Assembly (NCBI RefSeq): GCF_028069655.1
Contig: NZ_JAMCOS010000001.1
Location: 2,014,001 to 2,078,000 of the forward strand
Length of the DNA: 64,000 bases
Source of the DNA: Acidovorax sp. NCPPB 4044
GTDB taxonomy: Bacteria > Pseudomonadota > Gammaproteobacteria > Burkholderiales > Burkholderiaceae_C
Reading direction: 5' to 3'
Shown here: positions 43,594 through 54,515 of the stretch, in pieces
Layout: every line of letters begins with the position of its first letter
Numbering within the stretch: the stretch's first letter is position 1
Notes under the pieces: model-generated
Database searches by the model: none
Told to the model about the DNA's origin: nothing
The model's input: the letters and a program-made list of their open reading frames with translations, nothing else
Position numbers and translations under genes: made by a program

Positions 43594-44547
43594 GTGAACT
43601 CCCCCGTCTTCGCCTCCCTCGTCCCCGTCATCCTCTGCATAGCCATCGGCTTCTTCACGGCCCGCATCGGGTGGGTGCGTGCCACGGCGATCAAGGATCT
43701 TTCCAACATCGTCTTCCTCGTCCTCACGCCCGCGCTGCTGTTCCGAACGATGGGCGCGGTGCGCGTGCAGGACCTGAACTTCGAGCCGGTGGCGCTGTAC
43801 TTCCTCGCGGCCGGGCTGGTGTTCTGCGTGACCATGGCTTTCGCGGGTTTTTCCACGCGCTCGGCGGCGCGCGGGCTGGCCAACATGTTCAGCAACAACA
43901 TCATGATCGGCGTGCCGCTGGTGGGGCTGGTGTACGGCAAGGAAGGCCTGGTGACGCTGTTCACACTGATCTCGATGCATGCGCTGGTGCTGCTCACGGG
44001 CGCGACCATCGTGTTCGAGCTGGCCGAGGCGCGCGAGAGCCAGCGTTCGGGCCGCACCGCGCCGCGGCCGGTGCTGCACACCGTGCTGCAGGCGGTGCGC
44101 AACGGCATCGTACACCCGGTGCCGCTGCCCATCCTGGCGGGGTTGCTGTTCGGGCAGACGGGGCTGGTGCTGCCCGAGGTGATCGACAAGCCGCTTCAGG
44201 TGCTCGGCACTGCCCTGGGGCCGATGGCGCTGCTGCTGGTGGGCATCACGCTGGCCTACACCAAGGTGGGGCACCACGTGCGCGAGGCGCTGGGCATCGC
44301 GGTGGTGAAGAACATCGCGCACCCGCTGCTGCTGTTCGCGCTGGCCTGGGGTTTCGGGCTGTCGGGCCTGTCGGTGGCGGTGATGTTCACGGCCGCGGCG
44401 CTGCCCGTGGGGGCCAATGTGTTCCTCTTCACGCAGCGCTACGGCACGATGCAGGACGAAGTGTCGGCCAGCATCGCCCTCTCGACCGCGATGGCGCTGG
44501 TCACGGTGCCCCTGATGCTGCTGCTGGCACAGCGGCTGTGGCATTGA
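43594..44547 (+). CDS. AEC (auxin efflux carrier) family transporter
   Basis: A 317-residue inner-membrane protein starting at a GTG at 43594 (VNSPVFASLVPVILCIAIGF); no credible ATG lies nearby. About ten helices run in two halves. NNIMIGVPLVGLVYGKEG in the first half and AALPVGANVFLFTQRYG in the second are the family's conserved loops, which face each other in the transport path. Bacterial members move malonate, malate or other small organic anions; the substrate cannot be told. The gene stands alone and is convergent with pdxH. Confidence 0.88.
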   Translation: MNSPVFASLVPVILCIAIGFFTARIGWVRATAIKDLSNIVFLVLTPALLFRTMGAVRVQDLNFEPVALYFLAAGLVFCVTMAFAGFSTRSAARGLANMFSNNIMIGVPLVGLVYGKEGLVTLFTLISMHALVLLTGATIVFELAEARESQRSGRTAPRPVLHTVLQAVRNGIVHPVPLPILAGLLFGQTGLVLPEVIDKPLQVLGTALGPMALLLVGITLAYTKVGHHVREALGIAVVKNIAHPLLLFALAWGFGLSGLSVAVMFTAAALPVGANVFLFTQRYGTMQDEVSASIALSTAMALVTVPLMLLLAQRLWH

Positions 44548-44583
44548 TGCTGCGGCAGTGCGCCGCGGCGTGAGGCCGCCGCC

Positions 44584-45249
44584 TCAGGGTGCGAGCCGCT
44601 CGCGGGTCCAGGTGCCGCCTGCCGCATCCTGGCGGTAGCTCAGCCGGTCGTGCAGGCGGCTCTTGCGGCCTTGCCAGAATTCCCAGCGGTCGGGCTTGAG
44701 CCGGTAGCCGCCCCAGTGCGGCGGGCGCGGCGGCTTCAGCAGGAACTGGGCGCCGTATCGGGCGGCGTTGGCCACCAGCACACCGCGGCTGGCGATCACC
44801 TGGCTCTGCGGGCTGGCCCAGGCGCCGATGCGCGAATCGAGCGGCCGGCTGGCAAAGTACGCGTCGCTTTCGGCGTCGCTCACCTTCTCCACCACGCCCT
44901 CGATGCGCACCACGCGCTCCAGCTCCACCCAGTGGAACTGCAGCGCCGCGAACGGGTTGCCCGCCAGTTGCTGCCCCTTGCGGCTTTCGTAGTTGGTGTA
45001 CCAGACGATGCCGCGCTCGTCGTAGCCCTTCACGAGCACGATGCGCGTGCTGGGCCGCAGGTCGGGCCCCACGGTGGCCAGCGCCATGGCATTGGGCTCG
45101 GGCACTTGCGCGGCAAGCGCTTCCTGCAGCCACTGGTCGAACTGGCGCAGCGGGTCGGCATGGGAGGCTTCCTCGCCGAGCTCTGCGCGCTCGTAGCTCT
45201 TGCGCAGGTCGGCGATGGCGGATGACAGCGGAGAAGAAGGGGAGGACAT
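44584..45249 (-). CDS. pdxH: Pyridoxamine 5'-phosphate oxidase
   Basis: A 221-residue flavoenzyme starting at the ATG at 45249. It oxidises pyridoxine or pyridoxamine 5'-phosphate to pyridoxal phosphate in the cytoplasm, using FMN and oxygen. Recognisable parts are [20 protein letters not shown] (FMN binding), [33 protein letters not shown] and, near the end, [19 protein letters not shown] and [11 protein letters not shown], which are the FMN and PLP contact regions. Length and motifs are normal. A gap of 39 bases separates it from the upstream ChaC-like gene on the same strand. Confidence 0.95.
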   Translation of the reverse strand: MSSPSSPLSSAIADLRKSYERAELGEEASHADPLRQFDQWLQEALAAQVPEPNAMALATVGPDLRPSTRIVLVKGYDERGIVWYTNYESRKGQQLAGNPFAALQFHWVELERVVRIEGVVEKVSDAESDAYFASRPLDSRIGAWASPQSQVIASRGVLVANAARYGAQFLLKPPRPPHWGGYRLKPDRWEFWQGRKSRLHDRLSYRQDAAGGTWTRERLAP

Positions 45250-45288
45250 GCGGCGATTGTGCATGCGTCCCCGGGCTGCAACCCCGCG

Positions 45289-45927
45289 TCAGATCAGCTT
45301 GCCGTCCGATCGGGGCGAGAACCGCAGCAGGCGCGCGAGCGCACGGTCCTCGATGCCCAGGCTGCGCAGGCCGTCGTAGGTGGCCTGCGCATAGTCGAGC
45401 GTCGTGCCGTACCGGCCAGCCGCCTCGGCGAAGATGCGGCGGTACTCCTCCTCGGACAGTTCTCCGGTGTGGTTCGGGCTGCTGCGCGACAGCGTGAAAG
45501 CCAGGGCCCGCACGGTGCCCTGCGGCGTGATGCAGGGCAGCCAGCGCGGGTCGTACACGCCCGTGGGCATCTCGCGTTGCCAGAGATTCACCATCACCTG
45601 CCGCGCGTGCGCCTGGGGCACCCGGAACACCATGCCGCGGCAACTGCCGCCCGAGAACATGCCCAGCACGAGGCCCGGCCGCTCGGGCGTGCCGCGGTTC
45701 ACGCGGCTCCACATGCGCAGGGCCCGGTGCCAGCCGTGCACGCGCGCCGGGCGCTGCTCGGCGTAGTCGAAATCCGGCCGCCAGATCAGCGAGCCGTAGC
45801 CGAAGATCCAGAGGTCGTCCTGCCCGCCCCATTCGGCCAGGGCCCTTTCCAGCATGGGAGCGGGATCGCGCAGCGCAGCGGGGAGGGCGCCTGCGTCCGC
45901 GCCCCTACAATTCGCGGTTTCGTCCAT
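45289..45927 (-). CDS. ChaC-like gamma-glutamylcyclotransferase
   Basis: A 212-residue enzyme starting at the ATG at 45927. The diagnostic substrate loop IFGYGSLIWRPDFDYAEQR lies near residue 40, followed by VHGWHRALRMWSRVNRGTPE and SCRGMVFRVPQAHARQVM. GGSCRGMVFRV and the later TYDGLRSLGIEDRALARLLR fit the family. ChaC enzymes split glutathione or gamma-glutamyl peptides to 5-oxoproline, and an acidic catalytic residue is expected in the central strand. It is divergent from the OmpA-like gene with only 33 bases between start codons, so the two promoters overlap the coding starts. Confidence 0.9.
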   Translation of the reverse strand: MDETANCRGADAGALPAALRDPAPMLERALAEWGGQDDLWIFGYGSLIWRPDFDYAEQRPARVHGWHRALRMWSRVNRGTPERPGLVLGMFSGGSCRGMVFRVPQAHARQVMVNLWQREMPTGVYDPRWLPCITPQGTVRALAFTLSRSSPNHTGELSEEEYRRIFAEAAGRYGTTLDYAQATYDGLRSLGIEDRALARLLRFSPRSDGKLI

Positions 45928-45960
45928 GTCCCATTATTGACCTACGGAGTTTTTCCCATC

Positions 45961-46491
45961 ATGGCCTTCAGTTCCTCCGACGACGACAGCCAACAGAGCT
46001 TTGCCCTGGGCTTCCTGTTCGCGATCATTCTTCTCGTCGTCTCCACCGTGGTCGGCACCGTGGTGGTCAAGCGCGGCATCGTGCGCGCACCCGCCGCGGC
46101 CCCTGCCGCCGAAGTGGTGGCCCCCGCGGGCACCCTGGACATCGCCGGCAACGAAGTGGCCCGCGTGGTGGTGGATGGCAGCGTGGTGAAGTTCTACTTC
46201 GCTGCAGGCCAGTCGAATCTGGCGGCCGATGCCGGCCCTGCGCTGGCCGATGTGGCCCGCGCCGTGAAGGACGATGGCCGCCGCGTGGTGGTGTCGGGCT
46301 TCCACGATGCTACGGGCGATGCCGCCGCCAACGCTGAACTGGCCAAGCAGCGCGCCTTCGCGGTGCGCGATGCGCTGGCCGGTGCCGGCGTTTCCGAAGA
46401 CCGGATCGAGCTGCGCAAGCCCGAACTCACCCAGGGCGCCGGCAGCAACGCCGAAGCGCGCCGCGTGGAAGTGACGCTGGCGGCCCGCTGA
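45961..46491 (+). CDS. OmpA-like domain protein with one membrane helix
   Basis: A 176-residue protein starting at the ATG at 45961. After about 12 residues a single membrane helix (FALGFLFAIILLVVSTVVGTV) is followed by an Ala/Val-rich linker. The C-terminal ~100 residues form an OmpA-like fold, with VKFYFAAGQSNLAADAGPAL and VVVSGFHDATGDAAANAELA, which resembles the peptidoglycan-binding part of OmpA/MotB. The topology suggests an inner-membrane protein with a periplasmic cell-wall-binding domain. The peptidoglycan contact residues (an Asp and Arg) are only partly clear. It ends before a perfect terminator hairpin. Confidence 0.85.
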   Translation: MAFSSSDDDSQQSFALGFLFAIILLVVSTVVGTVVVKRGIVRAPAAAPAAEVVAPAGTLDIAGNEVARVVVDGSVVKFYFAAGQSNLAADAGPALADVARAVKDDGRRVVVSGFHDATGDAAANAELAKQRAFAVRDALAGAGVSEDRIELRKPELTQGAGSNAEARRVEVTLAAR

Positions 46492-46518
46492 GCGGCCCTC
46501 TGCGGCGTTGCCTCCCAC

Positions 46519-46546
46519 CGAAAGCCCGGGCCTGCCCGGGCTTTCG
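46519..46546 (+). terminator. Strong intrinsic-type hairpin
   Basis: CGAAAGCCCGGG and CCCGGGCTTTCG form a perfect twelve-pair stem with a four-base loop (CCTG), 28 bases after the OmpA-like stop. The stem carries its own AAA/TTT pairs and is followed by GCTTT. It could also stop the leftward LacI-type gene's transcription, which ends nearby. Confidence 0.8.
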
Positions 46547-46586
46547 GCTTTCCGGGTGCCTCCCGTTCGAGTGCCCATCCCGCGGA

Positions 46587-47627
46587 TCAGGTGCTGCCGC
46601 GCACCACCAACTGGTAGTCCAGCGCCACGCAACTGTGCGCAGGCGGCGTGCCGTGCATCAGGCCCAGCAGCATCGCGGCTCCGGCGCGGCCGACCTCGCT
46701 GCGCGGCGTGCGCACGGTGGTGAGCGGCGGCACCATCTGGTCGCTGCCGGCCAGGTCGTTGAAGCCGGCGACGGCCACGCGGCCCGGCACCGAAACGCCG
46801 CCCCGGTTGGCGGCCAGCAGGCCGCCCTGGGCGATGTCGTCGTTGCAGAAGAAGATGGCGTCCACCTCGGGCACGCGCCGCAGTGTCTCCTCGAACAGGT
46901 GCGCGCCCAGGGCGATGGAGGAGCCCTCCGGGCTCAGCATTTCCAGGCGCGGGTCGTACAGGCCGGCCTCCCGCAGTGCCCGGCGATAGCCTTCGGCGCG
47001 CTGCAGGGTGCGGGGGTCGAGCTGGGCTGCGCAGAAGGCGATGCGCCGGCGGCCGCTGTCGATCAGATGCTGCGTGATGGCAGCGCCCGCGTCCGCCTGG
47101 GAGAACCCCACGCAGTAGACGCCCGGCGCATCGCTGGTTTCCATGAGGTGCACGCAGGGCACGCCGCTGCGCGCGATGAGCTGGCGCGCGGCCTCGCTGC
47201 GGTCGAAGCCGGTCACCAGCAGCCCGGCCGGCCGGTGCGGGAGGTAGGTGCGCAGCAGAAGCGCTTCCTCGTCCGTGTCGTAATGGGTCACGCCGATCAG
47301 TGGCTGGAAACCCTGGGGAAAGAGCGTGCGGTGCACGGCTTCCAGCAGGTCCACGAACAGGGTGTTCGACAGCATGGGCACGAGCACCAGCACCTGGGTG
47401 CTGCGCTGCGAGGCGAGCGCCCGGGCCGCGGGGTCGGGCACGTAGCCCAGCTGGTCGGCCGCCGCCTGAACCCGCTCGGCCAGCGCCGGGTCCACGCTGC
47501 GTTCGCGGCGCAGGGCGCGCGAAACGGTGATGGGGCTCACGCCGGCGAGCCGGGCCACGTCGTCGAGAGTGACCCGGCCGCTGGCGCGGCGGGTGCGGCG
47601 CGGCGGAGGCGTGGCGGAAGCGTTCAA
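46587..47627 (-). CDS. gntR: LacI-family repressor of gluconate catabolism (GntR-type)
   Basis: A 346-residue protein starting at a TTG at 47627, with AGGA about eight bases upstream. The LacI helix-turn-helix is VTLDDVARLAGVSPITVSRA followed by the hinge-helix region VPDPAARALAS. The sugar-binding domain continues with VLVLVPMLSNTLFVDLLEAV and DAIFFCNDDIAQGGLLAANR. It is divergent from gluconokinase, the TRAP transporter and edd/eda, and two GATAGCGCTATC operators lie between and inside those starts, so it most likely represses both itself and that operon. Gluconate or a related metabolite is the likely inducer. The gene name is inferred from context and similarity to GntR-type repressors. 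Confidence 0.85.
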   Translation of the reverse strand: MNASATPPPRRTRRASGRVTLDDVARLAGVSPITVSRALRRERSVDPALAERVQAAADQLGYVPDPAARALASQRSTQVLVLVPMLSNTLFVDLLEAVHRTLFPQGFQPLIGVTHYDTDEEALLLRTYLPHRPAGLLVTGFDRSEAARQLIARSGVPCVHLMETSDAPGVYCVGFSQADAGAAITQHLIDSGRRRIAFCAAQLDPRTLQRAEGYRRALREAGLYDPRLEMLSPEGSSIALGAHLFEETLRRVPEVDAIFFCNDDIAQGGLLAANRGGVSVPGRVAVAGFNDLAGSDQMVPPLTTVRTPRSEVGRAGAAMLLGLMHGTPPAHSCVALDYQLVVRGST

Positions 47628-47666
47628 GGGTTAATCCTGATCTGCGGGCTTTCCATTGTTGTCTAG

Positions 47667-47678
47667 GATAGCGCTATC
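47667..47678. promoter_or_regulatory. GntR operator 1
   Basis: GATAGCGCTATC, a perfect 12-bp palindrome with the central CG of LacI-family operators, 40 bases upstream of the repressor start codon. The core recurs at 47813-47826. Confidence 0.75.
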
Positions 47679-47801
47679 TTCATCAGGGTTAACGACAGGA
47701 GAGCCGCCGGTTGCGGTGCTCCAGCCGCGCTGATGGCTTCCATTCCCTCAGAAAAGCGGAGACGACGCGGTTTGCTTGGCAAGAAAGCATCCGCGATTTT
47801 T

Positions 47802-48422
47802 ATGAATTTGATGGATAGCGCTATCCAAGCCGAACCGCCCACCGCCCTGGTGGTGATGGGGGTCTCCGGCTGCGGCAAATCCAGCGTGGCGGCGCAGGCC
47901 GCCGCGCTGCTGGGATGGGCCCTGCACGAAGGCGATGCCTATCACTCGCCAGAGAGCGTCGCCAAGATGCGCACCGGCCAGCCGCTGACCGACGAGGACC
48001 GGGCGGGCTGGCTGGACCGGCTGGCCCGGCTGCTGGCCGAGGCGGGGCCGGGCGGCGTGGTGCTCACCTGCTCGGCGCTGCGACGCCGCTACCGCGACCG
48101 CCTGCGCGCGGCCTCGCCCGGGTTGCGGTTCGCGTTCCTGGAGCTGGACTACGACAGCGCCCTGGCGCGCGTCAGCGCCCGGCCGGGCCACTTTTTTTCC
48201 CCGACGCTGGTGGCGGACCAGTTCGCCACGCTCGAATCGCCGCTTGGCGAGCCCGGCGTTCTGCCGCTGGATGCGACCCGGCCCGTGCAGCAGCTCGCCG
48301 CCGCCGCCGCGCAATGGGTGCGCGCAGGCGCGGCCGGCGCCCCGGGCAACCCAGACCCTGACGACAACCACCACGCCGCCCGGACTACCGCCGCGCCGGC
48401 CTCTTCCGGAGACAACCCATGA
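47802..48422 (+). CDS. gntK: Gluconokinase
   Basis: A kinase of about 206 residues from the ATG at 47802; the next ATG at 47811 is equally possible, and an in-frame ATG at 47733 is less likely. Walker A is VVMGVSGCGKSSVAAQAAA; after it come LHEGDAYHSPESVAKMRTGQPL and LTCSALRRRYRDRLR, which are gluconate- and ATP-binding regions of the GntK family, and GHFFSPTLVADQFATLE. It phosphorylates gluconate to 6-phosphogluconate, the substrate of Edd encoded in the same operon. The second operator lies across codons 4-8 (SAI). The stop overlaps the start of the TRAP small permease gene (ATGA). Its C-terminal ~30 residues are Asp/His/Ala-rich and not conserved. Confidence 0.92.
   Translation: MNLMDSAIQAEPPTALVVMGVSGCGKSSVAAQAAALLGWALHEGDAYHSPESVAKMRTGQPLTDEDRAGWLDRLARLLAEAGPGGVVLTCSALRRRYRDRLRAASPGLRFAFLELDYDSALARVSARPGHFFSPTLVADQFATLESPLGEPGVLPLDATRPVQQLAAAAAQWVRAGAAGAPGNPDPDDNHHAARTTAAPASSGDNP
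47813..47826. promoter_or_regulatory. GntR operator 2, within the gntK coding start
   Basis: GGATAGCGCTATCC, a perfect palindrome identical in core to operator 1. It covers the Met-Asp-Ser-Ala-Ile codons of gntK. Centre-to-centre distance to operator 1 is 147 bp, fourteen helical turns, which suits repression by looping. Confidence 0.75.
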
Positions 48423-48940
48423 CGGAACCCATCGGCACGGGCGCGCCCGTGCGCCCCAAGAACCGGCTGCAGCGCCTGGCCGAACATTTCATGGTGCTGG
48501 CGCTCGCCGGCATGGTCGTGGCCGTGTTCGTGAACGTGGTGCTGCGCTATGCCTTCGGCACGAGCATCGTCTCCTACGAGGAGATCTCGCGGCTGCTGTT
48601 CGTCTGGCTGGTGGCCGTGGGCGCCATCGTGGCGGCGTTCGAGGGCAAGCACCTCGGCTTCGACATGCTCACCGCCCGCCTCACCGGCGCGCCGCGCAAG
48701 GCGCTGTTCTGGGTCAGCCAGGCGCTGGTGGCGCTGTGCATGGTGCTGCTGCTCAAGGGCTCCTGGGAGCAGGTGGTGGCCGGCATGCAGAGCTACAGCA
48801 CGGTGCTGGGCTACCCGCTCGCGCTGGGCGCTGCCTCCACCCTGGTGCTGGCGGCCGGCCTGCTGGTCGCGCTGGTGCTGGAACTCGTGCGCGGCCGCCC
48901 GGCCGGCGACGACGCGGGCGGCGACGCCTCGGTGGAATGA
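48419..48940 (+). CDS. TRAP transporter small permease (DctQ type)
   Basis: A 173-residue inner-membrane protein starting at the ATG at 48419, coupled to gntK by a four-base overlap. Four membrane helices can be seen: about 25-47 (MVLALAGMVVAVFVNVVLRY), 58-78 (FVWLVAVGAIVAAFEG), 98-118 and 133-160. The VLRYAFGTSIVSYEEISRLL stretch is the DctQ signature. It pairs with the large permease encoded next. Together with the binding protein these form a sodium- or proton-driven importer for a sugar acid. Gluconate is the likely substrate given the operon. Confidence 0.9.
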   Translation: MTEPIGTGAPVRPKNRLQRLAEHFMVLALAGMVVAVFVNVVLRYAFGTSIVSYEEISRLLFVWLVAVGAIVAAFEGKHLGFDMLTARLTGAPRKALFWVSQALVALCMVLLLKGSWEQVVAGMQSYSTVLGYPLALGAASTLVLAAGLLVALVLELVRGRPAGDDAGGDASVE

Positions 48941-48950
48941 AGGAATCCCC

Positions 48951-50231
48951 ATGGTCGTGACCCTCATCTTCCTCGGCGTGCTGATCGGCGGCATGGCCAT
49001 CGGCATGCCCATCGCCCAGGCGCTGGTGCTCACCGGCGTGGCCCTGATGTGGCACCTGGACTTCTTCGATTCGCAGCTGCTCGCGCAGAACCTGCAGGCG
49101 GGCTTCGACAATTTTCCGCTGCTGGCGGTGCCGTTCTTCATCCTGGCGGGCGAGTTGATGAATGCGGGCGGCCTGTCGCGCCGCATCATCGATCTGGCGC
49201 GCGCCTTCGTGGGCCACATCCGGGGCGGCCTGGGCTTCGTGGCGATCGGCGCGGCCGTGCTGCTCGCCTCGATGAGCGGCTCGGCCATCGCCGACACGGC
49301 GGCGCTGGCCACCATCCTGCTGCCCATGATGCGCCAGCAGAACTACCCGGCCAGCTACAGCGCCGGCCTGCTGGCATCGGGCGGCATCATCGCGCCGATC
49401 ATTCCGCCGTCGATGCCGTTCGTGATCTACGGCGTGACGACCAACACCTCGATCAGCAAGCTCTTCCTGGCCGGCGTGTTCCCGGGGCTGATGATGGGCG
49501 TGTTCCTCGTCCTCGCGTGGTGGTGGATCGCACGCAAGCACCAGCTGCCCGCCATGGAGCGCGTGGCGTGGGGCCCCCGCATGCGGGCGCTGCTGCACAG
49601 CTTCTGGGCCATGATGATGCCGGTCATCATCCTGGGCGGCTTGAAGGGCGGCATCTTCACGCCGACCGAAGCCGCCGTGGTGGCGGCCGTGTATGCCCTC
49701 GTCGTCTCGATGTTCGTGTACCGCGAGCTGGACTGGCGGCAGCTGTACCACGTGTTCCTGGCGGCTGGCAAGACCACGGCGGTGGTGATGTTCCTGTGCG
49801 GCGCGGCCACCGTGACCGCCTACATGATCACCCTGGCCGACCTGCCCAACCTCCTGGCCGACAGCTTCGCGGGCGTGATGGGCAACCCCATGCTGTTCAT
49901 GGCGCTCATGATGGTGTTCCTGCTGGTGGTGGGCACCGCGATGGACCTGACGCCCACGATCCTGATCTTCGGCCCGGTGTGCGTGCCGCTGGCCATCAAG
50001 GCGGGCATCGATCCGGTGTACTTCGGCTTCATGTTCATCTTCGTGGGCTGCATCGGGCTCATCACCCCGCCCGTGGGCACCGTGCAGAACGTGGTGGCCG
50101 GCGTGGGCCGGCTGCGCATGGAGACCGTCATCCGCGGGACCACGCCGTTCCTGCTGGTGTACGTGCTGCTGCTGATCCTCTTCGTGATCTTTCCCTCGCT
50201 GGTGACGGCGCCGATGCGCTGGCTGCACTGA
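48951..50231 (+). CDS. TRAP transporter large permease (DctM type)
   Basis: A 426-residue membrane protein starting at the ATG at 48951, ten bases after the small permease stop. About twelve helices are predicted. Family features are the N-terminal VTLIFLGVLIGGMAIGMPIA, AVPFFILAGELMNAGGLSRR and LGFVAIGAAVLLASMSGSAI, and near the C-terminus FVGCIGLITPPVGTVQNVVA, the loop that binds cation and substrate in two inverted repeats. It is the driving subunit of the transporter. The following gene encodes the extracytoplasmic binding protein. Confidence 0.93.
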   Translation: MVVTLIFLGVLIGGMAIGMPIAQALVLTGVALMWHLDFFDSQLLAQNLQAGFDNFPLLAVPFFILAGELMNAGGLSRRIIDLARAFVGHIRGGLGFVAIGAAVLLASMSGSAIADTAALATILLPMMRQQNYPASYSAGLLASGGIIAPIIPPSMPFVIYGVTTNTSISKLFLAGVFPGLMMGVFLVLAWWWIARKHQLPAMERVAWGPRMRALLHSFWAMMMPVIILGGLKGGIFTPTEAAVVAAVYALVVSMFVYRELDWRQLYHVFLAAGKTTAVVMFLCGAATVTAYMITLADLPNLLADSFAGVMGNPMLFMALMMVFLLVVGTAMDLTPTILIFGPVCVPLAIKAGIDPVYFGFMFIFVGCIGLITPPVGTVQNVVAGVGRLRMETVIRGTTPFLLVYVLLLILFVIFPSLVTAPMRWLH

Positions 50232-50278
50232 GCCCGGGCCGCCCCTTTTCCCTTCATTTTTCCCCAGGAGACAAAACC

Positions 50279-51295
50279 ATGCGCATCCGTTTCGCCCTCG
50301 CCACGCTGGTGGCCGCCATCGCCGCCACCGGCACGCCCGTCCTGCATGCCCAGGACTTCAAGCCGCGCATCGTGCGCTTCGGCTTCGGCCTGGTGGACGA
50401 TTCCAACCAGGGCCGCGCCGCGCGCTTCTTCGCGCAGGAGGTCGAGAAGGCCACCGGCGGCAAGATGAAGGTGCGCCCCATCGGCAACGCCTCGCTCGGC
50501 TCCGATACGCAGATGCAGCAGGCGCTGATCGGCGGTGCGCAGGAGATGATGGTGGGCTCCACCGCCACGCTCGTGGGCATCGTGCCCGAGATGGCGGTGT
50601 GGGACACGCCGTTCCTCTTCAGCACCGCGAAGGAGGCCGACGTGGTGCTCGACGGGCCCGTGGGCGAGAAGGTCAAGGCCAAGCTGGAGCCCAAGGGCAT
50701 GGTCGGCCTGGTGTACTGGGAGAACGGCTTCCGCAACCTCACCAACAGCAAGCGCCCCGTCACCCGGCTGGAGGACATGGGCGACATCAAGCTGCGCGTG
50801 ATGCAGAACAACGTGTTCCTCGACAGCTTCAAGGCGCTGGGCGCCAATGCCGTGCCGCTGCCGTTCTCGGAGCTGTTCACGGCGCTGGAAACGCGCGCGG
50901 TCGACGGCCAGGAGAACCCGTTCAACACCGTGGTGTCGAGCAAGTTCTACGAAGTGCAGAAATACCTCACGGTGACCAACCACGTGTACAGCCCCTGGAT
51001 CGTCACGGTGAGCAAGAAGTGGTGGGACACGCTGAGCCCGGCCGAGAAGAAGGTGCTGCAGGACGCCGCCGTGAAGAGCCGCGACTTCGAGCGCAAGGAC
51101 ACGCGCGAGGAGGCCGCCAAGGCCCTGGCCGACCTCAAGTCCAAGGGCATGCAGGTCAACGAACTTCCCGCTGCCGAAGCCAACCGCATGCGCGAGAAGC
51201 TCACGAGCGTGAACGCCGGCATCGCCAAGTCCGTGGGCCAGGAGACCTGGGACGCGGTGCAGGGCGCCGTCAAGCAGGCACGCGGCGCCCAGTAA
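50279..51295 (+). CDS. TRAP transporter solute-binding protein (DctP type)
   Basis: A 338-residue periplasmic protein starting at the ATG at 50279 with a strong AGGAGA site. The signal peptide is [18 protein letters not shown] then TPVLHAQ. The DctP fold shows [20 protein letters not shown] and [20 protein letters not shown], the helix with Arg that holds the substrate carboxylate in [20 protein letters not shown], and [20 protein letters not shown]. The conserved Arg is the usual carboxylate ligand, so an anionic substrate is expected. Gluconate or another aldonate is inferred from the gntK-edd-eda context. Confidence 0.92.
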   Translation: MRIRFALATLVAAIAATGTPVLHAQDFKPRIVRFGFGLVDDSNQGRAARFFAQEVEKATGGKMKVRPIGNASLGSDTQMQQALIGGAQEMMVGSTATLVGIVPEMAVWDTPFLFSTAKEADVVLDGPVGEKVKAKLEPKGMVGLVYWENGFRNLTNSKRPVTRLEDMGDIKLRVMQNNVFLDSFKALGANAVPLPFSELFTALETRAVDGQENPFNTVVSSKFYEVQKYLTVTNHVYSPWIVTVSKKWWDTLSPAEKKVLQDAAVKSRDFERKDTREEAAKALADLKSKGMQVNELPAAEANRMREKLTSVNAGIAKSVGQETWDAVQGAVKQARGAQ

Positions 51296-51494
51296 GCGCG
51301 GGGCGGCGCGGGCGACAAAGGGCAGGGCGCCGGACGGCTTTCGTCCCCGCCTACATCGCCGGTCACGGCACGGGCGTAGGATCGGCGGCTACGGCCGCGG
51401 GGTTCGCACCCGGCGGCGGCCCGGGGCCCCCGGCCCCGTGCCCATTCCCTCCCGCGATCCCCCACCCCAGACAAGGCACAGCCCACCTCCCGCC

Positions 51495-53338
<1,844 letters not shown>

Positions 53339-53348
<10 letters not shown>

Positions 53349-53974
53349 CGTTGACCGCGCTCGAAGTGATGCGCGATGCCCCGGTGATCCCCGTGATCGT
53401 GCTGCACGACGTGGCCCACGCCGTACCCATGGCGCGCGCGCTGGTCGAGGGCGGCATCCGCATGCTGGAGGTCACGCTGCGCACGCCGCAGGCGCTGGCC
53501 TGCATTGAGGCCATCGCGCGTGACGTGCCGCAGGCCGTGGTGGGAGCCGGCACCGTGCGCACCCCGGCCGAGGCGCAATCGGCCGCGCGGGCCGGCGCCC
53601 GCTTCGCGGTGAGCCCGGGCTACACGCCCAAGGTGGGCCAGGCCTGCCGCGATGCGGGCCTGCCCCTGCTGCCCGGCGTGGCGACGGGCAGCGAGATCCT
53701 GGCCGCGCAGGAAGACGGCCATTCGGAACTGAAGTTCTTCCCCGCGCTGCAGGCCGGCGGGCTGGCCATGCTCAAGGCCTGGCAGGGGCCTTTTGGGGAC
53801 GTGCGCTTCTGCCCGACCGGCGGCATCCAGCCCGGCAACGCGGCAGACTTTCTTGCCCTGGCCAACGTGGAGTGCGTGGGCGGGTCGTGGCTGGTGCCGG
53901 CGGATGCGTTGGCCGCGGGCGACTGGGCGCGCATCGCCACCCTGGCGAAAGAAGCCGCCGGTTTGAGCCGTTAA
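53339..53974 (+). CDS. eda: KDPG / KHG aldolase
   Basis: A 211-residue aldolase starting at the ATG at 53339, with AAGGAG seven bases before it inside the end of edd. It splits 2-keto-3-deoxy-6-phosphogluconate into pyruvate and glyceraldehyde 3-phosphate. The Schiff-base Lys is in [13 protein letters not shown], the proton-relay Glu in [13 protein letters not shown], and the phosphate-binding loop in [15 protein letters not shown]. It closes the gluconate operon. Only three bases after its stop repeat copy 6 begins. Confidence 0.95.
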
Positions 53975-54025
53975 GGCTCCATGCCGCCGGATTCATTCAA
54001 TAGTTTGCTATTAAATAAGTAGCAA
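53975..54025 (+). repeat. Dispersed AT-rich hairpin repeat, copy 6
   Basis: GGCTCCATGCCGCCGGATTC, then ATTCAATAGTTTGCTATT and AAGTAGCAA. It fills almost the entire 53-bp gap between the convergent eda and gloA stops and so is the only sequence available to end either transcript. Confidence 0.9.
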
Positions 54026-54027
54026 TT

Positions 54028-54444
54028 TCAGCGCAAGCCGGTGCCGGTGCCGTGTTCGTCGGCGCGCTGGATGAGTTCGATCTTGTAGCCGTCGGGATCG
54101 GTCACGAAGGCGATCACCGTGGTGCCGCCCTTGACCGGGCCGGCTTCGCGCGTGACATTGCCGCCGGCGGCCTTGATCTTCTCGCAGGCCGCGTAGGCAT
54201 CGGGCACGCCCAGGGCGATATGCCCGTAGGCCGTGCCCAGCTCATAGCTCTCGGTGCCCCAGTTGTAGGTCAGTTCGAGTTCGGCCTGGCCGGGGTTGCC
54301 GCCGTCGAAGCCGAGGAAGGCCAGCGAGTAGCGGTACTCGGGGTTCTCGGACTGGCGCAGCAGTTGCATGCCGAGCACGTGGGTGTAGAAGTCAATCGAG
54401 CGCTGGAGGTTGCCAACGCGCAGCATCGTGTGGAGGAATCTCAT
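54028..54444 (-). CDS. gloA: Lactoylglutathione lyase (glyoxalase I)
   Basis: A 138-residue metalloenzyme starting at the ATG at 54444; it converts the methylglyoxal-glutathione adduct to S-lactoylglutathione. The metal ligands of the family are all visible: His5 in [11 protein letters not shown], a Glu in [12 protein letters not shown], a His in [12 protein letters not shown], and a Glu in [30 protein letters not shown] forms the first beta-alpha unit. The C-terminal tail is short. It is convergent with eda and upstream of nothing on its own strand except the SDR gene, 71 bases away. Confidence 0.93.
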   Translation of the reverse strand: MRFLHTMLRVGNLQRSIDFYTHVLGMQLLRQSENPEYRYSLAFLGFDGGNPGQAELELTYNWGTESYELGTAYGHIALGVPDAYAACEKIKAAGGNVTREAGPVKGGTTVIAFVTDPDGYKIELIQRADEHGTGTGLR

Positions 54445-54515
54445 GCGCCCGATTGTGCCGGCACATCGAGGACTGTGCGAACCCGCGGCGCGATGGCCCG
54501 CGCGGGCCGGCGGGC